A stretch of DNA of 64,000 bases from positions 1-64,000 of the forward strand of contig NZ_MAGP01000046.1 of assembly GCF_002926165.1 (NCBI RefSeq). Direction: 5' to 3'. Below the pieces are notes generated by a model, which was given only the letters and a program-made list of their open reading frames with translations, did not search any database and had not been told where the DNA came from. Of this stretch, positions 1 through 8,404 are shown piece by piece (the stretch's first letter is position 1; every line of letters starts with the position of its first letter). The position numbers were made by a program, and so were the translations under genes. The stretch is from Micromonospora chalcea. Its GTDB lineage: Bacteria > Actinomycetota > Actinomycetes > Mycobacteriales > Micromonosporaceae.

Positions 1-1
1 G

Positions 2-145
2 GACCTCGTCGAGGCACTCCCGGGCGGGCGCAGACGTCGCGGCGACCGCGTCCGGATCCCGGACGTCAGGTCGCGGCGCGATGCGGCGCGCCCCGGTCCG
101 GGCGCGACCCGCGCAACTTCGACCCCGTGCCCGGGGAGCCGGTGA
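2..145 (+). other. Possible 3' end of a gene cut by the window edge
   Basis: An open frame enters from the left edge and stops at the TGA at 143-145. The 47 codons are rich in Arg, Asp and Gly and show no motif that I recognise. It may be the tail of an upstream gene or simply an open frame in GC-rich DNA. Nothing else recognisable lies between 146 and the start of the binding-protein gene at 224, apart from its ribosome binding site GGAGG at 214-218. Confidence 0.15.
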
Positions 146-223
146 ACCCGCCGGCGTCCCGGGCCGGTACCGCACACCGTCTTTCTCCGCTCCCGATAGT
201 TCCCCCGCAAAATGGAGGTACCA

Positions 224-1276
224 ATGAAACGTCGTTTGGCCCTGGCCGTCGCGTTCAGCGCGCTGCTGGCCGTCAGCGCGTGCGGCAGCAGTGACGACGA
301 CAAGGACACCGGCTCCTCCGGCGCCGCGCCGGCCGAGAAGGTCGTCATCTACAGCGCCCGCGACAAGTCGGTCACCGACTACGTCGTGGAGCAGTTCACG
401 ACCAAGAACCCCGAGTACAAGGGCAAGGTCGAGGTGCTCAACATGGGCGCCCAGGAGGTTCTCGAGCGGGTCCGCGCCGAGAAGGCCAACCCGCAGGCGT
501 CGGTCTGGTGGGGCGGCACCCAGCAGGGGCTGGCCGCCGGCGCGTCCGAGGGGCTGCTGGAGTCCTGGCAGCCGTCGTTCGCCTCGAAGATCGACGCGCG
601 GTACAAGGACGCCGAGGGCCGCTGGTTCGGCGAGATCCTGCTGCCCGAGGTCATCATGTACAACAACAAGGCGCTGACCCCGGAGACCGCGCCGAAGGAC
701 TGGGACGACCTGGTCGACCCGAAGTGGAAAGACAAGATCATCATCCGGGACGTGGCCGCCTCCGGCACCATGCGCTCGATCTACGCCTCGATGATCCAGC
801 GCTACACCCCCGACGGGTCGAACCCGCAGCCCGGCTACGACTGGCTGCGCAAGCTCGACGCCAACACCGTCGAGTACGCCGCCAACCCGAGCGACCTCTA
901 CCTGAAGATGTCGCGTGAGCAGGGCGTGGTCAGCGCCTGGAACCTCCAGGACATCCTGCTGCAGGCCAACGAGAAGATGCCGTTCGGCTACGTCATGCCG
1001 GCCTCCGGCGCGCCGGTGCTCGTCGACGGCGTGGCCGCGGTCAAGGGCGGCAACACCGAGGGCGCGAAGAAGTTCCTCGAGTTCCTCTTCGACGACTCGC
1101 TGCGGGCCAGCCTGGCCAAGGACTACTTCCAGATCCCCGCGGTCGAGATCGCCGAGAAGCCCGAGTGGCTGACCAAGCTCGACCTCAAGCCGATGGACGT
1201 CAACTGGGACGTGATCGGCAAGAACGAGACCGCCTGGATCACCCACTGGAACGCCCAGATCAAGGGCAAGGGCTAA
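224..1276 (+). CDS. ABC transporter substrate-binding lipoprotein (family 1, FbpA/AEP-like)
   Basis: Extracellular solute-binding lipoprotein of 350 residues. The N-terminus is a lipoprotein signal: basic MKRR, a hydrophobic stretch, then a lipobox ending VSAC with Cys20 as the lipidated residue. The mature part starts with a Ser/Asp/Lys-rich linker and VVIYSARDKSV, typical of the periplasmic family that binds ferric iron, 2-aminoethylphosphonate or related small ligands. WWGGTQQG near residue 95 and MYNNKAL near 150 fit that group. The start at 224 is chosen because GGAGG lies 5 nt upstream; an in-frame ATG at 212 would overlap that site. It is the first gene of an operon with an ATPase and a fused permease, and a hairpin separates it from the ATPase gene. 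The ligand is unknown; the creatininase and ArgH-like genes downstream argue for an N-containing organic acid or chelate (inference). Confidence 0.9.
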   Translation: MKRRLALAVAFSALLAVSACGSSDDDKDTGSSGAAPAEKVVIYSARDKSVTDYVVEQFTTKNPEYKGKVEVLNMGAQEVLERVRAEKANPQASVWWGGTQQGLAAGASEGLLESWQPSFASKIDARYKDAEGRWFGEILLPEVIMYNNKALTPETAPKDWDDLVDPKWKDKIIIRDVAASGTMRSIYASMIQRYTPDGSNPQPGYDWLRKLDANTVEYAANPSDLYLKMSREQGVVSAWNLQDILLQANEKMPFGYVMPASGAPVLVDGVAAVKGGNTEGAKKFLEFLFDDSLRASLAKDYFQIPAVEIAEKPEWLTKLDLKPMDVNWDVIGKNETAWITHWNAQIKGKG

Positions 1277-1287
1277 GACGCTCGGAA

Positions 1288-1313
1288 CCGGGCCGTGCTG
1301 CGGCACGGCCCGG
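1288..1313 (+). terminator. Intercistronic stem-loop after the binding-protein gene
   Basis: Perfect inverted repeat with 11-bp arms (CCGGGCCGTGC and its complement) around a 4-nt loop, 12 nt after the stop codon. No T-run follows. Such hairpins between a binding-protein gene and the transporter genes often stabilise the upstream mRNA or attenuate read-through, giving more binding protein than permease. That role is inference. Confidence 0.6.
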
Positions 1314-1337
1314 CTTCGTCCTGGAAGGACCCACGAA

Positions 1338-2411
1338 ATGATCGATGTCCGACTGACGGCGGTCAGTAAGCGCTTCGCCAAGTCGAGCGACTCCGCGGCG
1401 GTCGATGACGTCACCGTCACCATCGGAGCCGGCGAGTTCTTCACGCTGCTCGGGCCGAGCGGCTGCGGCAAGACGACGACGCTGCGCATGGTGGCCGGCT
1501 TCTACTTCCCGACCTCCGGTCACATCCACTTCGGCGACGACGACGTCACCCACTGGACGCCGAACAAGCGGGACACCGGCATGGTGTTCCAGAACTACGC
1601 GCTGTTCCCGCACATGACTGTGGCGCAGAACGTCGCGTACGGGCTCAAGGTCCGCCGGGTCTCCCGCGCCGACCAGGCCCGCCGGGTCACCGAGGCGCTC
1701 GAACAGGTGCACCTCGCCGGGTACGGCGACCGGCGCATCGACGCGCTCTCCGGCGGCCAGCAGCAGCGGGTCGCGCTGGCGCGGGCCCTGGTCATCCGCC
1801 CGCGCACCATGCTGCTCGACGAGCCGCTGTCGAACCTCGACGCGAAGCTGCGCGAGGAGACCCGCGCCGAGATCCGGCGCATCCAGCGGGAGAGCGGCAC
1901 CACCTCGATCTACGTGACGCACGACCAGGCCGAGGCGATGGCGATGTCGGACCGGATCGCCGTCATGGAGTCCGGCCGGGTCCAGCAGGTCGGCACCCCG
2001 CACGAGATCTACTACAAGCCCGCGAACGCGTTCGTGGCCCGGTTCATCGGGCGCAGCAACGTGCTGAGCCTGCCGGTGACCGGCGCGACCGACGACAGCG
2101 TCGCGGTGCGCCTGCCCGGCGGCGCCACCATCGACGTCGGCGCGCCCGCCGGGCACGGGCTCGGCGCGGGCGACACCGCGCTCGTCTCCGCGCGCCCCGA
2201 GCACATCGCGCTCGGCGGCGACGACGACACGGCGGCCATGCGCGGCCGGATCAGCCACGTCGAGTTCACCGGCATGGCCACCAACATCAGCGTCGACGTG
2301 GACGGCAACGAGGTGATGGCGGCGCTGATCGACGCGCCGGCCGGCCTGCAGCTCGGCGACGTGGTGGGACTGCGGCTCGTACCGGAGCGCCTCTGGGTGG
2401 TCAAGCCGTGA
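1338..2411 (+). CDS. ABC transporter ATPase with TOBE domain (PotA/FbpC type)
   Basis: Cytoplasmic ATPase of 357 residues that powers import with the neighbouring permease and binding protein. Walker A GPSGCGKTT is at residues 39-47, the signature LSGGQQQR at 137-144, Walker B with DEP at about 156-163, followed by a THD switch His. The last ~80 residues form a TOBE-like regulatory domain, as in the iron, spermidine and 2-aminoethylphosphonate importers. A GGAAGGA sequence precedes the ATG. The stop codon overlaps the GTG start of the permease gene by 4 bp (GTGA), so the two are probably translationally coupled. Confidence 0.95.
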   Translation: MIDVRLTAVSKRFAKSSDSAAVDDVTVTIGAGEFFTLLGPSGCGKTTTLRMVAGFYFPTSGHIHFGDDDVTHWTPNKRDTGMVFQNYALFPHMTVAQNVAYGLKVRRVSRADQARRVTEALEQVHLAGYGDRRIDALSGGQQQRVALARALVIRPRTMLLDEPLSNLDAKLREETRAEIRRIQRESGTTSIYVTHDQAEAMAMSDRIAVMESGRVQQVGTPHEIYYKPANAFVARFIGRSNVLSLPVTGATDDSVAVRLPGGATIDVGAPAGHGLGAGDTALVSARPEHIALGGDDDTAAMRGRISHVEFTGMATNISVDVDGNEVMAALIDAPAGLQLGDVVGLRLVPERLWVVKP

Positions 2412-4156
2412 CCGCTGCGACCCGGACCGCCCCCGCCTGGGCGGCGGCCCTCGGCCGGCGCCTGTCCGGCGGGGCCAATTCCCGCTGGTTCCCGTACCTG
2501 CTGGTGCTGCCGCTGGTCCTGGTGCTCTGGGGCTTCGTCGTCCAGCCGATGTTCGCCACCTTCCGCGAGAGCGTCAGCGCCAACGGCTCTGACAACTACC
2601 TGCAGTTCCTCTCCTCCTCCGGGGTGGCCCGCGAGTCGCTGTTCACCTCGCTGTTCATCTCGGCCGCCAGCGTGCTGCTCTGCGGCATCGTCGGCGTGGC
2701 GATGGCGTTCCTGCTCAAGCGGTTCCACTTCCGCGGCCGGCGGCTCATCGAGGCGTTCATCCTGGTGCCGGCGGCCCTGCCGCCGCTGATCGGCGCCGTG
2801 TCCTTCCAGCTGCTCTACAGCAACATCGGCATCGTGCCGCGCGGCCTGCAGGCGCTGCTCGGCACCGAGAAGCCGGTCCTGGCCTTCGACGGCATCGCCG
2901 GTGTGCTCGTGGTGCACACGTTCACCATGTACCCGTTCTTCTTCCTGGCCGCCTCCGCGGCGCTGGCCGGGATGGACCCGTCGGTCGAGGAGGCGGCGTA
3001 CAACCTCGGCGCGGGCCGGTTCCGGGTGTGGCGCACGGTCCTGCTGCCGATGCTCACCCCCGCGCTGATCTCGGCGTCGCTGCTGGTCTTCATGACGTCG
3101 CTGGCGTCGTACACCGCGCCGCTGCTGTTCAACGTCAGCCAGACCATGACGATGCAGATCTACATCAACCGCACCAACGGCGACCTGCCGATGGCCTCGG
3201 CGTACGCCTCGGTGCTCGGCATCGTCTCGATCATCTTCCTGCTGGCGATGCGCTGGTACGAGGGACGGCGCAACTACCAGTCGCAGTCCAAGGGCATCTC
3301 GGCGGTCCGGCGGGAGATCACCAACCCGATCGGCCGCTGGCTCGCGCCGCTCGCCTCGGTGCTGGCCACGCTGGTCCTGCTCGCCCCGGTCGCCGCGATC
3401 GCGCTCGTCGCCTTCTCCGAGGACCGGTCCTGGACCACCGAGGTGCTGCCGCCGACGTACACGTTCGAGAACTTCGTGACCATCTTCACCGACCCCAAGG
3501 CGTTCGAGCCGATCCTCAACTCGGTGCAGATGAGCCTGATCGCGGTCGTGGGCTGTGTGGTGATCGGCGTGCTCATCGCGTACGCGGTGCGGCGGCTGAA
3601 GTTCGTCGGGCGCGGCCTGCTCGACGTGGCCGTGATGATCGCCTGGGCGCTGCCCGGCACGGTCGTCGCGATCAACCTGATCTCGGCGTTCAGCACCGGC
3701 AACGCGTTCAGCTTCGGGCAGGTGCTGGTCGGCACGTTCTGGATCCTGCCGCTGGCCTACTTCGTGCGGTTCCTGCCGATCGTGTTCCGGTCCAGCTCCG
3801 CGACGCTGGCGCTGATCGACCCGTCGCTGGAGGACGCCGCCCGTAACCTCGGCGCCTCCTGGCTGCGCGCGTTCTACACGATCACCGTGCGGCTGATGCT
3901 GCCCGGCGTGCTCGCCGGCGCGCTGCTGGCGTTCGTGCACGGCGTCGGCGAGTTCGTCGCCTCGGTGCTCATCTACACCTCGTCGACGGTGCCGATCTCG
4001 GTCGCCATCAACAACCGGATGTACAGCTTCGAGCTGGGCACCGCGGCCGCCTACGGCATGCTCCAGGTGCTGCTCATCTTCGTGGTGATGTGGTTCTCCG
4101 GTCGGCTGGAGAGCAGCCGGACCGCGACCCGGAGGGCCGAGCAGTGGACGAACTGA
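2408..4156 (+). CDS. ABC transporter permease, two fused membrane domains (FbpB type)
   Basis: Integral membrane protein of 582 residues. It contains two BPD_transp_1 halves in one chain, each with its EAA loop: EEAAYNLGAGRFRVWRTVLLP in the first half and EDAARNLGASWLRAFYTI in the second. Around twelve hydrophobic segments are visible. Fusion of both permease domains is usual for FbpB-like and 2-aminoethylphosphonate importers. The GTG start overlaps the ATPase stop codon, and the 3' end overlaps the next gene by 13 bp, which places the amidohydrolase in the same transcript. Confidence 0.94.
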   Translation: MTAATRTAPAWAAALGRRLSGGANSRWFPYLLVLPLVLVLWGFVVQPMFATFRESVSANGSDNYLQFLSSSGVARESLFTSLFISAASVLLCGIVGVAMAFLLKRFHFRGRRLIEAFILVPAALPPLIGAVSFQLLYSNIGIVPRGLQALLGTEKPVLAFDGIAGVLVVHTFTMYPFFFLAASAALAGMDPSVEEAAYNLGAGRFRVWRTVLLPMLTPALISASLLVFMTSLASYTAPLLFNVSQTMTMQIYINRTNGDLPMASAYASVLGIVSIIFLLAMRWYEGRRNYQSQSKGISAVRREITNPIGRWLAPLASVLATLVLLAPVAAIALVAFSEDRSWTTEVLPPTYTFENFVTIFTDPKAFEPILNSVQMSLIAVVGCVVIGVLIAYAVRRLKFVGRGLLDVAVMIAWALPGTVVAINLISAFSTGNAFSFGQVLVGTFWILPLAYFVRFLPIVFRSSSATLALIDPSLEDAARNLGASWLRAFYTITVRLMLPGVLAGALLAFVHGVGEFVASVLIYTSSTVPISVAINNRMYSFELGTAAAYGMLQVLLIFVVMWFSGRLESSRTATRRAEQWTN

Positions 4157-4965
4157 TCGAGCGGTGGCGGACCGGGGGAGGGCTGCTCCCGGTCACCCGG
4201 GTGCCCGGGCACGCGTTCGCCGCCGTGACCGAGGCGGCCGACCTGGCGGTGCTGCCGGTCGGCGCGGTCGAGTGGCACGGCCCGCACCTGCCGATCGGGA
4301 CCGACCTGATCCTGGCCGAGGGCTTCGCCGGGGAACTGGCCACCGGGCCGGCCCGGGCGGTGCTGTTCCCGGCCACGCCGTACGCCGCCTGCCCGGGCCA
4401 GACCCGGCCGTGGCCGGGCACGGTGGCGCTGCGACCGGAGATCGCCGTCGGCTACCTCGCCGACGTGCTCGCCGGCATCGTCGAGGCGGGCTTTCCCCGG
4501 GTGCTCGTGGTCAACGGGCACGACGCCAACATGTCCACCGTCCGCGCCGCGATGGAGTGGGTCTCCGGCCGGCACCGGGCCAGCATGATGCTGGTGAACT
4601 GGTTCCAGCTCGTCGGCCCGGACGAGACCACCGAGATGTTCGGTGAGCTGCCCGCCCGGGGGCACGGCGGCGCGTACGAGAGCTCCGCGGTGCTGGGCTT
4701 CGACCCGGACGCGGTGCGCCTGGACGCCGCGCCGGACCTGCCGCCGAAGCCGAAACTGCCCACCCCGTACCCGTACGTGCTCGTGGAGTCGCGGCCCGAC
4801 CCGTGGCAGGGCTGGTCGGGCCATGTCTCGCTGGCCGGGGAGGCGGCCGGCGGCCGGATCCGCGCCACCGCCGGCGCACGCCTGCGCGAGCTGGTCGGGG
4901 CGTGGCTCGCCGCGCCGCTGCCCGGGCCCCCCGGCGCCGACGGGCCGGACCAGACGACCGGATGA
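4144..4965 (+). CDS. Creatininase-family amidohydrolase
   Basis: A 274-residue member of the creatininase family, metal-dependent cytosolic enzymes that hydrolyse cyclic or linear amides (creatinine, formamides such as mycofactocin- or FAPy-type substrates). Metal-site residues are recognisable: GAVEWHGPHLPIGTD (E43, H45, D54), NGHD (H126) and GGAYES (E179). GTG 4144 is chosen as start because GGAGGG precedes it; longer in-frame starts run into the permease gene without such a site. Position behind an importer and before an ArgH-like lyase suggests it acts on the imported compound or a product of it. The precise substrate cannot be read from sequence. Confidence 0.88.
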   Translation: MDELIERWRTGGGLLPVTRVPGHAFAAVTEAADLAVLPVGAVEWHGPHLPIGTDLILAEGFAGELATGPARAVLFPATPYAACPGQTRPWPGTVALRPEIAVGYLADVLAGIVEAGFPRVLVVNGHDANMSTVRAAMEWVSGRHRASMMLVNWFQLVGPDETTEMFGELPARGHGGAYESSAVLGFDPDAVRLDAAPDLPPKPKLPTPYPYVLVESRPDPWQGWSGHVSLAGEAAGGRIRATAGARLRELVGAWLAAPLPGPPGADGPDQTTG

Positions 4966-5012
4966 CCACGCGCGGCACGCCGCACGACAACGCACCACCT
5001 CGGGAGGCCACC

Positions 5013-6467
5013 ATGAGCCCGTCACTGACCGTCTATCAACAGCACCACCTCCGGGTGGTGTTCGACCACCACGTCGCCCACCTCTACCCGGCGATGGTCA
5101 CGGCCAGCAAGGCCCACGTCGTCATGCTCGCCGAGCAGGGACTGATCACCGACGAGGCCGCCGCCACGATGCTGCGCGGCCTGGTCACCCTCACCGGGGA
5201 CCGGCCCGAGGAACTGGAGTACGACGGCAGCGTCGAGGACGTCTACTACACGCTGGAGAAGCGGCTCGCCGCCGCGGCCGGCATCGAGCCGTCGCAGCTC
5301 AGCGTGCAGCTCGCGCGCAGCCGCAACGACCTCGACGCCGGCGTGTTCCGGATGGTGCTGCGCGACCAGCTGCTCCAGGTGCTCGACGCGCTGCTGGCCA
5401 CCGGCCGTACCGTGCTGGACCGCGCGGACCGGCACGCCGACGTGGTGGTCACCGGCTACACGCACCGCCGCCCGGCCCAGCCGACCAGCATCGGGCACGT
5501 CTTCGCCGGCTACGCCGAGGCGCTTGCCGGTGAGGCCGCCGCGTACGCCGACCTGCTGGACGAGATGAACCGCTCGCCGCTGGGCTCCTGCGCGTTCGCC
5601 GGCACCGACCTGGACATCTCGCCCCGGCGGCTGGCCGACCTGCTCGGCTTCGACCAGCTGATCGTCAACTCGTACGAGGCGGTGGCCGGCGCGGACCACC
5701 TGGTCCGGGTCGCCACGCTCAACGCGCAGGCGCTCGCCACCGGGGCCCGGCTGGCCCGCACGCTGATGGACTGGCTGAGCTGGGGCTGGGTGGTCACGCC
5801 CGGCGAGTTCACCCAGGGCAGCAGCATCATGCCGCAGAAGCGCAACCCGGTGGTGCTGGAGCACCTCGTCTCGATGGCCGGCGCCGCGGCGGCCGACGCG
5901 GCCAGCGTGCTGAACAACGTCGGCGCCGCCTGGTGGGAGGACTCCAACAACGCCACCACCGACGTGCAGGCCCGCCTCTGGGACGGCGACGACCGGGCGT
6001 ACCGGTTCTTCTCACTGCTCGGCGGCCTGATCGAGAAGCTGGACCCGCTGCGCCCGCCGTCCGCTGAGGAGATCGTCGCCTCCGGCGCCACCACCACCGC
6101 CGCGGCCGACGCGCTGGCCCGCCACGGTGTGCCGTTCCGGGGCGCCCACTCGCTGCTCGGCCAGCTGGTACGCGGCGGCGCGCCCGCCACCTGGACCGGG
6201 GACCTGGTCCGGTCCACCGCCGCCGAGCTGGGTCTGACGCTCGACGACGCCGCGGTGCGGGACCTGCTGGCCGCCGCGGTCCGCCCCGAACTCGTGCTGC
6301 GCCGCGCCCAGGCCGACGGCCCCGGCGAGGCGGCCGTCCGGGACCAGGTCGGACGACTGTCTACAATGCTCGACGCGGTGCAGGAGCGGGCGCAGGCGTT
6401 GCGCGAGCGGCTGACCCGTGCCGACACGGCTCTCGCCGAGGCGGTCGCGGCGAGGGTAGGCCCGTGA
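5013..6467 (+). CDS. Argininosuccinate-lyase-superfamily C-N lyase
   Basis: A 484-residue fumarase/aspartase superfamily enzyme. The signature GSSIMPQKRNP lies at 269-279 with the catalytic Ser loop; ARSRNDLDAG (101-110) and GYTHRRPAQPTSIGH (148-162) match the other two conserved regions of ArgH, including the catalytic His of THxxxAQP. Such enzymes eliminate fumarate from an N-succinyl compound or do the reverse addition. Its setting (metal/phosphonate-type importer, creatininase-like enzyme) is not that of arginine biosynthesis. A catabolic C-N lyase of the kind that cleaves N-succinyl chelates is possible (inference). ATG 5013 has GGGAGG just upstream. Confidence 0.88.
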   Translation: MSPSLTVYQQHHLRVVFDHHVAHLYPAMVTASKAHVVMLAEQGLITDEAAATMLRGLVTLTGDRPEELEYDGSVEDVYYTLEKRLAAAAGIEPSQLSVQLARSRNDLDAGVFRMVLRDQLLQVLDALLATGRTVLDRADRHADVVVTGYTHRRPAQPTSIGHVFAGYAEALAGEAAAYADLLDEMNRSPLGSCAFAGTDLDISPRRLADLLGFDQLIVNSYEAVAGADHLVRVATLNAQALATGARLARTLMDWLSWGWVVTPGEFTQGSSIMPQKRNPVVLEHLVSMAGAAAADAASVLNNVGAAWWEDSNNATTDVQARLWDGDDRAYRFFSLLGGLIEKLDPLRPPSAEEIVASGATTTAAADALARHGVPFRGAHSLLGQLVRGGAPATWTGDLVRSTAAELGLTLDDAAVRDLLAAAVRPELVLRRAQADGPGEAAVRDQVGRLSTMLDAVQERAQALRERLTRADTALAEAVAARVGP

Positions 6468-6562
6468 CGGGGCGACAGACGCAGCTGGCCGTGGTCGCGG
6501 ACGTCGTGTCGCGGCGACCACGTGATCTGGACCGACGGCCCGAAGGGCGATCTGACATCACC

Positions 6563-7462
6563 ATGGAACGACCGGCAAATCCGCGCCTGCTCGGCATCGA
6601 CTTCGGCGGCACCAAGATGGCCATCGGCGTGGGCGACGCCGACGGCCGGCTGCTCGTCTCCGAGCGCCTGCCCACCAATGCCGAGCAGGGCGCGCAGCAG
6701 GCCCTCACCCGGGCGCTGGACCGGGCCCGCGAACTCGCCGAGCAGAACGGCGGCACGCTCGTCGCGGCGGGCATCGCCTCGCCCGGCGTGGTCCACGACG
6801 AGGGCATCGAACTGGCGCCGAACGTGCCCGGCTGGGAGCAGCTGCGGCTCGCCGACGCGGTCCGCGCCCACCTGAACCTGGCGCACGTGCGGGTCACGAA
6901 CGACCTGAAGGCAGCCGCCCACGCCGAGCTGCGGCTCGGGGCGCTGCGCGACGCGGACCCGGGACTCGTCGTCGGGCTCGGGACCGGCGTCGCGGCGGCG
7001 GTCACCGTCAACGGCGAGGTGCTGCCGGGCCGCCACGGCGCCGCCGGGGAGATCGCGTACGGGCTGACCGACCACAGCTGGCCGCCCCGGCTGGAACCGA
7101 TGCTGGAGGCGACGTTCTCCGGCCGGGCCCTGGACGAGCTGGCGCAGCGGCTGGGCGGGGGCGGCCGGGCCGCCGGTCTGTGCGCGGCCGCGCAACAGCC
7201 GGGCGAGGTACGCGAACAGCTCCGCCGACGCGTCGACGAACTCGCCCGCCACCTCGTCACCTGCTGCCTCGTGCTCGACCCGCAGCGGATCGTGCTGGTG
7301 GGCAGCGTCGCCGGCAACGACCTGGTGCGGGCGCTGCTGACCGAACGGCTCACCCACACGCTGCCGTACCCGCCGGAGATCGTGCTGTCGGACTTCGCGC
7401 AGGACGCCGCGCTGCTCGGTTCGCTCGCCATGGCCGTCGAGGCCCAGCCCGCGGTGGTCTGA
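6563..7462 (+). CDS. ROK-family protein, sugar-kinase-like, zinc motif missing
   Basis: A 299-residue protein of the ROK/ASKHA fold. LGIDFGGTKMAIG at 10-22 is the phosphate-binding loop, GLGTGVAAAV a second glycine-rich strand, and IVLVGSVAGN near the end matches the adenosine region. The usual ROK zinc motif (CxCGxxGCxE) is absent and the HGAAGEIAYG region lacks the metal-binding His seen in canonical GEIGH. So it may be a kinase of unusual type or a sugar-nucleotide binder. No recognition helix precedes the domain, so it is not a NagC-type repressor. ATG 6563 is chosen on family alignment; GTG 6464, overlapping the lyase stop codon, is a possible longer start. Confidence 0.8.
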   Translation: MERPANPRLLGIDFGGTKMAIGVGDADGRLLVSERLPTNAEQGAQQALTRALDRARELAEQNGGTLVAAGIASPGVVHDEGIELAPNVPGWEQLRLADAVRAHLNLAHVRVTNDLKAAAHAELRLGALRDADPGLVVGLGTGVAAAVTVNGEVLPGRHGAAGEIAYGLTDHSWPPRLEPMLEATFSGRALDELAQRLGGGGRAAGLCAAAQQPGEVREQLRRRVDELARHLVTCCLVLDPQRIVLVGSVAGNDLVRALLTERLTHTLPYPPEIVLSDFAQDAALLGSLAMAVEAQPAVV

Positions 7463-7486
7463 GCGGGCCGGGCACCGGGAACGGAT

Positions 7487-7516
7487 CGGGCGGGGCGCGG
7501 TGGGGCGCCCCGCCCG
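7487..7516. terminator. Bidirectional terminator between convergent genes
   Basis: Perfect 12-bp inverted repeat (arm CGGGCGGGGCGC) with a 6-nt loop, followed on the plus strand by GTCGTTTCTC. It sits in the 70-bp gap between the convergent ROK and HpcH-type genes and can serve both. Confidence 0.7.
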
Positions 7517-7532
7517 GTCGTTTCTCGCGGGT

Positions 7533-8393
7533 TCAGTCGGTGGACGCCTCGGCGCGGCGTACCACCTCGGCGGCGGCCCGCACCACCGCCCGGTCCAGCA
7601 GCCGCCCGTCGGCGTCGGTGGCCACCCCGGAGCCGCCGCGTTCGGCCCGCTCCAGCGCCTCCAGCACGGCCCGCGCCGAGGCCACCTCGGCCTCGGTGGG
7701 GGTGAACACCTCGTTGATCGTCGCGATCTGCCCGGGGTGGATGGCGCTGCGGGCCCGGAAGCCCTGCCGCAGCAGCGCCCGGGTGGTCAGCTCCAGCCGT
7801 TCCGGGTCGCGCAGCGTCGTCTCCACCGGTCCCACCGGCGGGGTGATGCCGGCCGCCGCCGACGCGACCACGACCTGGGAGCGGATCGGCGCGAACTCCG
7901 CCCGCTCCGGTCCCGGCTGCAACCCCAGCTCACCGGCGAGGTCCGCCTCGCCGAGGCCGAGCCGCAGCACCCGTGGCGGCGCCGCGGCGCGCGGCGCGGT
8001 GAGCACGCCCCGGGCGGTCTCGATCAGCGCCACCACCCGGAACGCCGGGGCGTCCGGGCCGATCCGCCGCTGCACCCGGGCCAGCGCGGCGTCGACCTCG
8101 GCGAGCAGCTCCGGCTCGGCCTTCGGCACCCAGACCCCGGCCGCCGCCGGCGAGAGCACCTCGACGTCCGACGCGACCTGGTCGCTGTTGATCCGCACCC
8201 ACAGCTCGGGGCCGGCCGGCGCGGCGGCGCCCAGGTACCCGGCGACCGTCTCCCGGGCGTGCGCCTTGCGGGCCGGCGTGACCGCGTCCTCCAGGTCGAG
8301 CACGAGCGCGTCCGCGCCGCGCCCGGCCGCCTTGTCCAGCAGGTCCGCCCGGTCGCCCGGCACGTACAGGTAACTGCGCGCCACCGCCGCCAT
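7533..8393 (-). CDS. HpcH/HpaI aldolase - citrate-lyase beta family (CoA-ester lyase)
   Basis: A 286-residue TIM-barrel lyase. LYVPGDR at 9-15 and DALVLDLEDAV at 28-38 are the start of the CitE-like fold; LIETARG (E127) and GLGEADLAGELG (about 147-158, metal-binding Asp) complete the Mg site; SAIHPGQI near 217 is the usual C-terminal motif. Relatives cleave malyl-, citramalyl- or beta-methylmalyl-CoA. It is the last gene of the catabolic island that also encodes a family III CoA-transferase, so a CoA-thioester cleavage as the final step is likely (inference). Start at 8393 has GGGGA upstream and lies 11 nt after the preceding gene. Confidence 0.87.
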   Translation of the reverse strand: MAAVARSYLYVPGDRADLLDKAAGRGADALVLDLEDAVTPARKAHARETVAGYLGAAAPAGPELWVRINSDQVASDVEVLSPAAAGVWVPKAEPELLAEVDAALARVQRRIGPDAPAFRVVALIETARGVLTAPRAAAPPRVLRLGLGEADLAGELGLQPGPERAEFAPIRSQVVVASAAAGITPPVGPVETTLRDPERLELTTRALLRQGFRARSAIHPGQIATINEVFTPTEAEVASARAVLEALERAERGGSGVATDADGRLLDRAVVRAAAEVVRRAEASTD

Positions 8394-8404
8394 CAGTCGT
8401 TCCC

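Noticed and set aside
2012..3940. Minus-strand open frame of about 640 codons opposite the fused permease
   Set aside because: Gln/His/Arg-rich sequence without motifs, antisense to a clear ABC permease.
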